Shown here: in pieces, positions 46,365 to 47,705 of the stretch | Position numbering within the stretch: position 1 is the first letter of the stretch | Layout: the number at the start of each line of letters is the position of its first letter | DNA from: an uncultured Collinsella sp. | Lineage (GTDB): Bacteria; Actinomycetota; Coriobacteriia; Coriobacteriales; Coriobacteriaceae | Assembly (NCBI GenBank): GCA_900547655.1 | Contig: URHQ01000004.1 | Span: 1-47,705 of the forward strand | Length of the DNA stretch: 47,705 bases | Direction of reading: 5' to 3' | Program-made: the position numbers and the translations under genes | Notes under the pieces: model-generated | What the model was told of the DNA's origin: nothing | Seen by the model: only the letters and a program-made list of their open reading frames with translations | Databases searched by the model: none

Positions 46365-46796
46365 TTAGTCGATGGAAATCTTCGTAACGTTCTTCTTCTC
46401 GACAATCTTAGGAACCGTAACGGTAAGGATGCCGTCGGCGTACTTTGCAGAAAGGCCCTCGCTCGAAGCATCCTTCAGGTACACACCGCGCGTCGCGCTG
46501 TAAGAGCTAAACTCCTTCTGCAGGAAGTTCTTGCCCTCGTTCTCCTCGTTCTCCTCGACATTCACGCTAATGGAAAGACGACCCTCATTGAGCTCAACAT
46601 CGATGTCATCCTTGGCGACGCCGGTCAAATAAGCCTTGACCTCGTACCCGTCGCCCTTGTCCTCAACATCGACGGGAAAAGCCTTGGAGGCAATCGAGTT
46701 GTTTGCCAGATCGGTCATATCATCAAAGAGATCAAACAACGAGCTAGCAGAGGGACGAACACCAAAGACCGAACGATAAGGAACCATGCTTGCCAT
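46365..46796 (-). CDS. Hsp20/alpha-crystallin small heat shock protein
   Basis: The 143-residue protein has the alpha-crystallin domain of small heat shock chaperones, which hold unfolding proteins until refolding. FPVDVEDKGDGYEVKAYLTGVAKDDIDVEL opens the domain at about residue 41. The family motif appears as GVYLKDASSEGLSAKYADGILTVTVPK near the end. The start at 46796 has AAAAGGAG eight bases upstream; an in-frame extension to 46931 is AT-rich leader and unlikely. A small hairpin (46825-46841) lies in the 5' leader. No standard HspR (HAIR) or CIRCE site is evident. Confidence 0.93.
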   Translation of the reverse strand: MASMVPYRSVFGVRPSASSLFDLFDDMTDLANNSIASKAFPVDVEDKGDGYEVKAYLTGVAKDDIDVELNEGRLSISVNVEENEENEGKNFLQKEFSSYSATRGVYLKDASSEGLSAKYADGILTVTVPKIVEKKNVTKISID

Positions 46797-46910
46797 GACT
46801 ACCACTCCTTTTAGGGACTGCCGAGCCATCTTCCAGATGGCAGGGACTTCTTTTGACGCTCTTATATATGCCCACCCAGTGCTCATATATACATCGACTA
46901 TAAAGTTTTT

Positions 46911-46951
46911 TGAGTCCAGTACTATAAGCATATCTAAGTATGTATGACTCA
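46911..46951 (-). promoter_or_regulatory. Possible control region of the hsp20 gene
   Basis: TGAGTC (46911-46916) and GACTCA (46946-46951) form an inverted repeat around an AT-rich stretch. Two TATAGT boxes are visible on the minus strand nearby. The spacing does not fit the HspR inverted repeat, so the regulator is unknown. Confidence 0.3.
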
Positions 46952-47073
46952 GGTTTTAGTAAGGTTAAGGTTCTTTGAACCAGAGCTTAAATAACGAGTA
47001 TGTTCGCAGCTACAAATAACAAGGGGCTTACAATGAGCGCGTACACGTTGTTGGTAACGAGCTAAAGGGCATC

Positions 47074-47541
47074 ATGGACGACCAAAACCAGAACAATATG
47101 TTTATGCCGACGCAGGGGGAAGATACTTCTACGCAGCCGCCACGGTTCCATCGCCCCCACATCTCGCAAGAGCCCATTAATGATCCGGAGCCCGAGTATG
47201 TGACGAGAAATCGATATCAAACGCTCGAGGATGCCCAAACGGGACGTAAACATATGGGCGTCGCCTCGGGAGACCCTGTATATCTGAAAGACGCACCATT
47301 ATCTAAAAACAGCGCAGCTAGTGATGAGCCGATGAAAGCATTCGCCACTCATCAACAAAGAGGTCCTCGACCAAAGCAAACCTTGACGCATTCGGCTCGC
47401 TATCTCGAAACGCCAAAACAGGGAAAATCAATCTTCGTTTCGACAAGTAAACGACGCAAGCAGCATCGACTGACAATCCTGCTTTTGATCATTGTGGCCA
47501 TAGCAGTTGCCCTTGTTATTCGATTTATCTTCTTTAAATAA
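47074..47541 (+). CDS. Tail-anchored membrane protein of unknown function
   Basis: The 155-residue protein is hydrophilic and rich in Gln, Asn, Pro and Thr over its first ~125 residues. It ends in one membrane segment (LTILLLIIVAIAVALVIRFIFF, about 132-154) preceded by basic residues (SKRRKQHR). This topology places the long N-terminal part in the cytoplasm and leaves almost nothing outside. No family was recognised. ATG 47074 has AAAGGG upstream and a strong terminator follows, so expression is likely. Its base composition is more AT-rich than that of most neighbours. Confidence 0.75.
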   Translation: MDDQNQNNMFMPTQGEDTSTQPPRFHRPHISQEPINDPEPEYVTRNRYQTLEDAQTGRKHMGVASGDPVYLKDAPLSKNSAASDEPMKAFATHQQRGPRPKQTLTHSARYLETPKQGKSIFVSTSKRRKQHRLTILLLIIVAIAVALVIRFIFFK

Positions 47542-47608
47542 GGGCTCAATACCAAAAACGATAAGATCGTCTGGTGTAATTGAGTCAGTTACGCCCCGTA
47601 AACGCAAA

Positions 47609-47636
47609 AAGGGGGAGGCCGCGAGGCCTCCCCCTT
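47609..47636. terminator. Terminator after the tail-anchored protein gene
   Basis: The perfect 12-bp arms AAGGGGGAGGCC (47609-47620) and GGCCTCCCCCTT (47625-47636) close on GCGA. A runs on the left would let it serve a minus-strand gene entering from the right edge as well. Confidence 0.85.
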
Positions 47637-47670
47637 CTCAGTTCAAGCGTACGGCTCGGTGCCGTCCACC

Positions 47671-47704
47671 GGTCAGCGGCGCCCTGGCCTCCCACGGGCT
47701 GACC
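47671..47704. other. Unassigned hairpin at the window edge
   Basis: GGTCAGC (47671-47677) and GCTGACC (47698-47704) pair near the last base. The segment lies beyond a terminator that could be read from the right. It may be the end of a gene or of an RNA that continues outside the window; neither was recognised. Confidence 0.25.
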
Positions 47705-47705
47705 C

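Noticed and set aside
46797..46920. HspR (HAIR) or CIRCE element upstream of hsp20
   Set aside because: The inverted repeat present has the wrong spacing and sequence for either.

Overview
The window comes from a GC-rich bacterial chromosome. The likely source is an actinobacterium of the class Coriobacteriia, most probably Collinsella or a close relative. This is inferred from base composition, a LANTGD-type cell-wall sorting signal, the mixture of family types and the density of palindromic intergenic repeats. It is not a database result. No phage, plasmid, CRISPR array or intact transposase gene is visible. About 40 protein genes, one tRNA and one SRP RNA are supported.

Layout. 1-1192: the end of a wall-anchored protein, then a gene-poor stretch with the SRP RNA (minus strand) and four long inverted repeats. 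1193-4466: a TadA-glycerate kinase fusion, tRNA-Ser(UGA), a TetR-type regulator and LemA. 4945-7862: ilvE, a DedA-family protein and cysE. 7975-12213: a MarR regulator and a heterodimeric ABC exporter in one operon, with a repeated operator over the promoter. 12381-17616: a small orphan protein, a nitroreductase, a membrane protein, an enhancer-binding-protein-like regulator that has lost its ATPase motifs, a YeiH-type exporter and a GntR regulator. 17730-22812: glmS with an upstream palindrome, a LacI regulator, a HAD phosphatase and larE.

22813-23500 holds no intact gene. It is packed with repeats and a degraded winged-helix coding fragment. 23524-29519 is the metabolic centrepiece, a six-gene minus-strand operon. 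In transcription order it encodes fructose-type PTS EIIBC, a GatZ/KbaZ-like protein, transaldolase, transketolase N half, transketolase C half and PTS EIIA. A divergent LacI regulator lies at 29934. The likely logic is that an imported ketose is phosphorylated and fed straight into the non-oxidative pentose phosphate reactions. 31064-34233: a secreted nuclease and an EF-G-like GTPase with altered G motifs. 34544-36814: a polar amino acid ABC importer whose binding protein is a predicted Tat lipoprotein. 36906-37056: a very large nested palindrome. 37164-40862: an RNA m5U methyltransferase, a PHP phosphatase and an aminotransferase. 41052-46284: ftsH, hpt and tilS in one operon, divergent from a WalJ-type metallo-beta-lactamase-fold protein. 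46365-47541: Hsp20 and a tail-anchored protein of unknown function.

The most distinctive non-coding property is the intergenic repeat content: a four-copy element of about 50 bp, several hairpins with GGGACA/TGTCCC cores that resemble REP elements, a hairpin family starting AAGTTGCGGTG, and several long nested palindromes. Coordinates and motifs were read by eye. Regulatory roles and substrates are inference unless stated otherwise.
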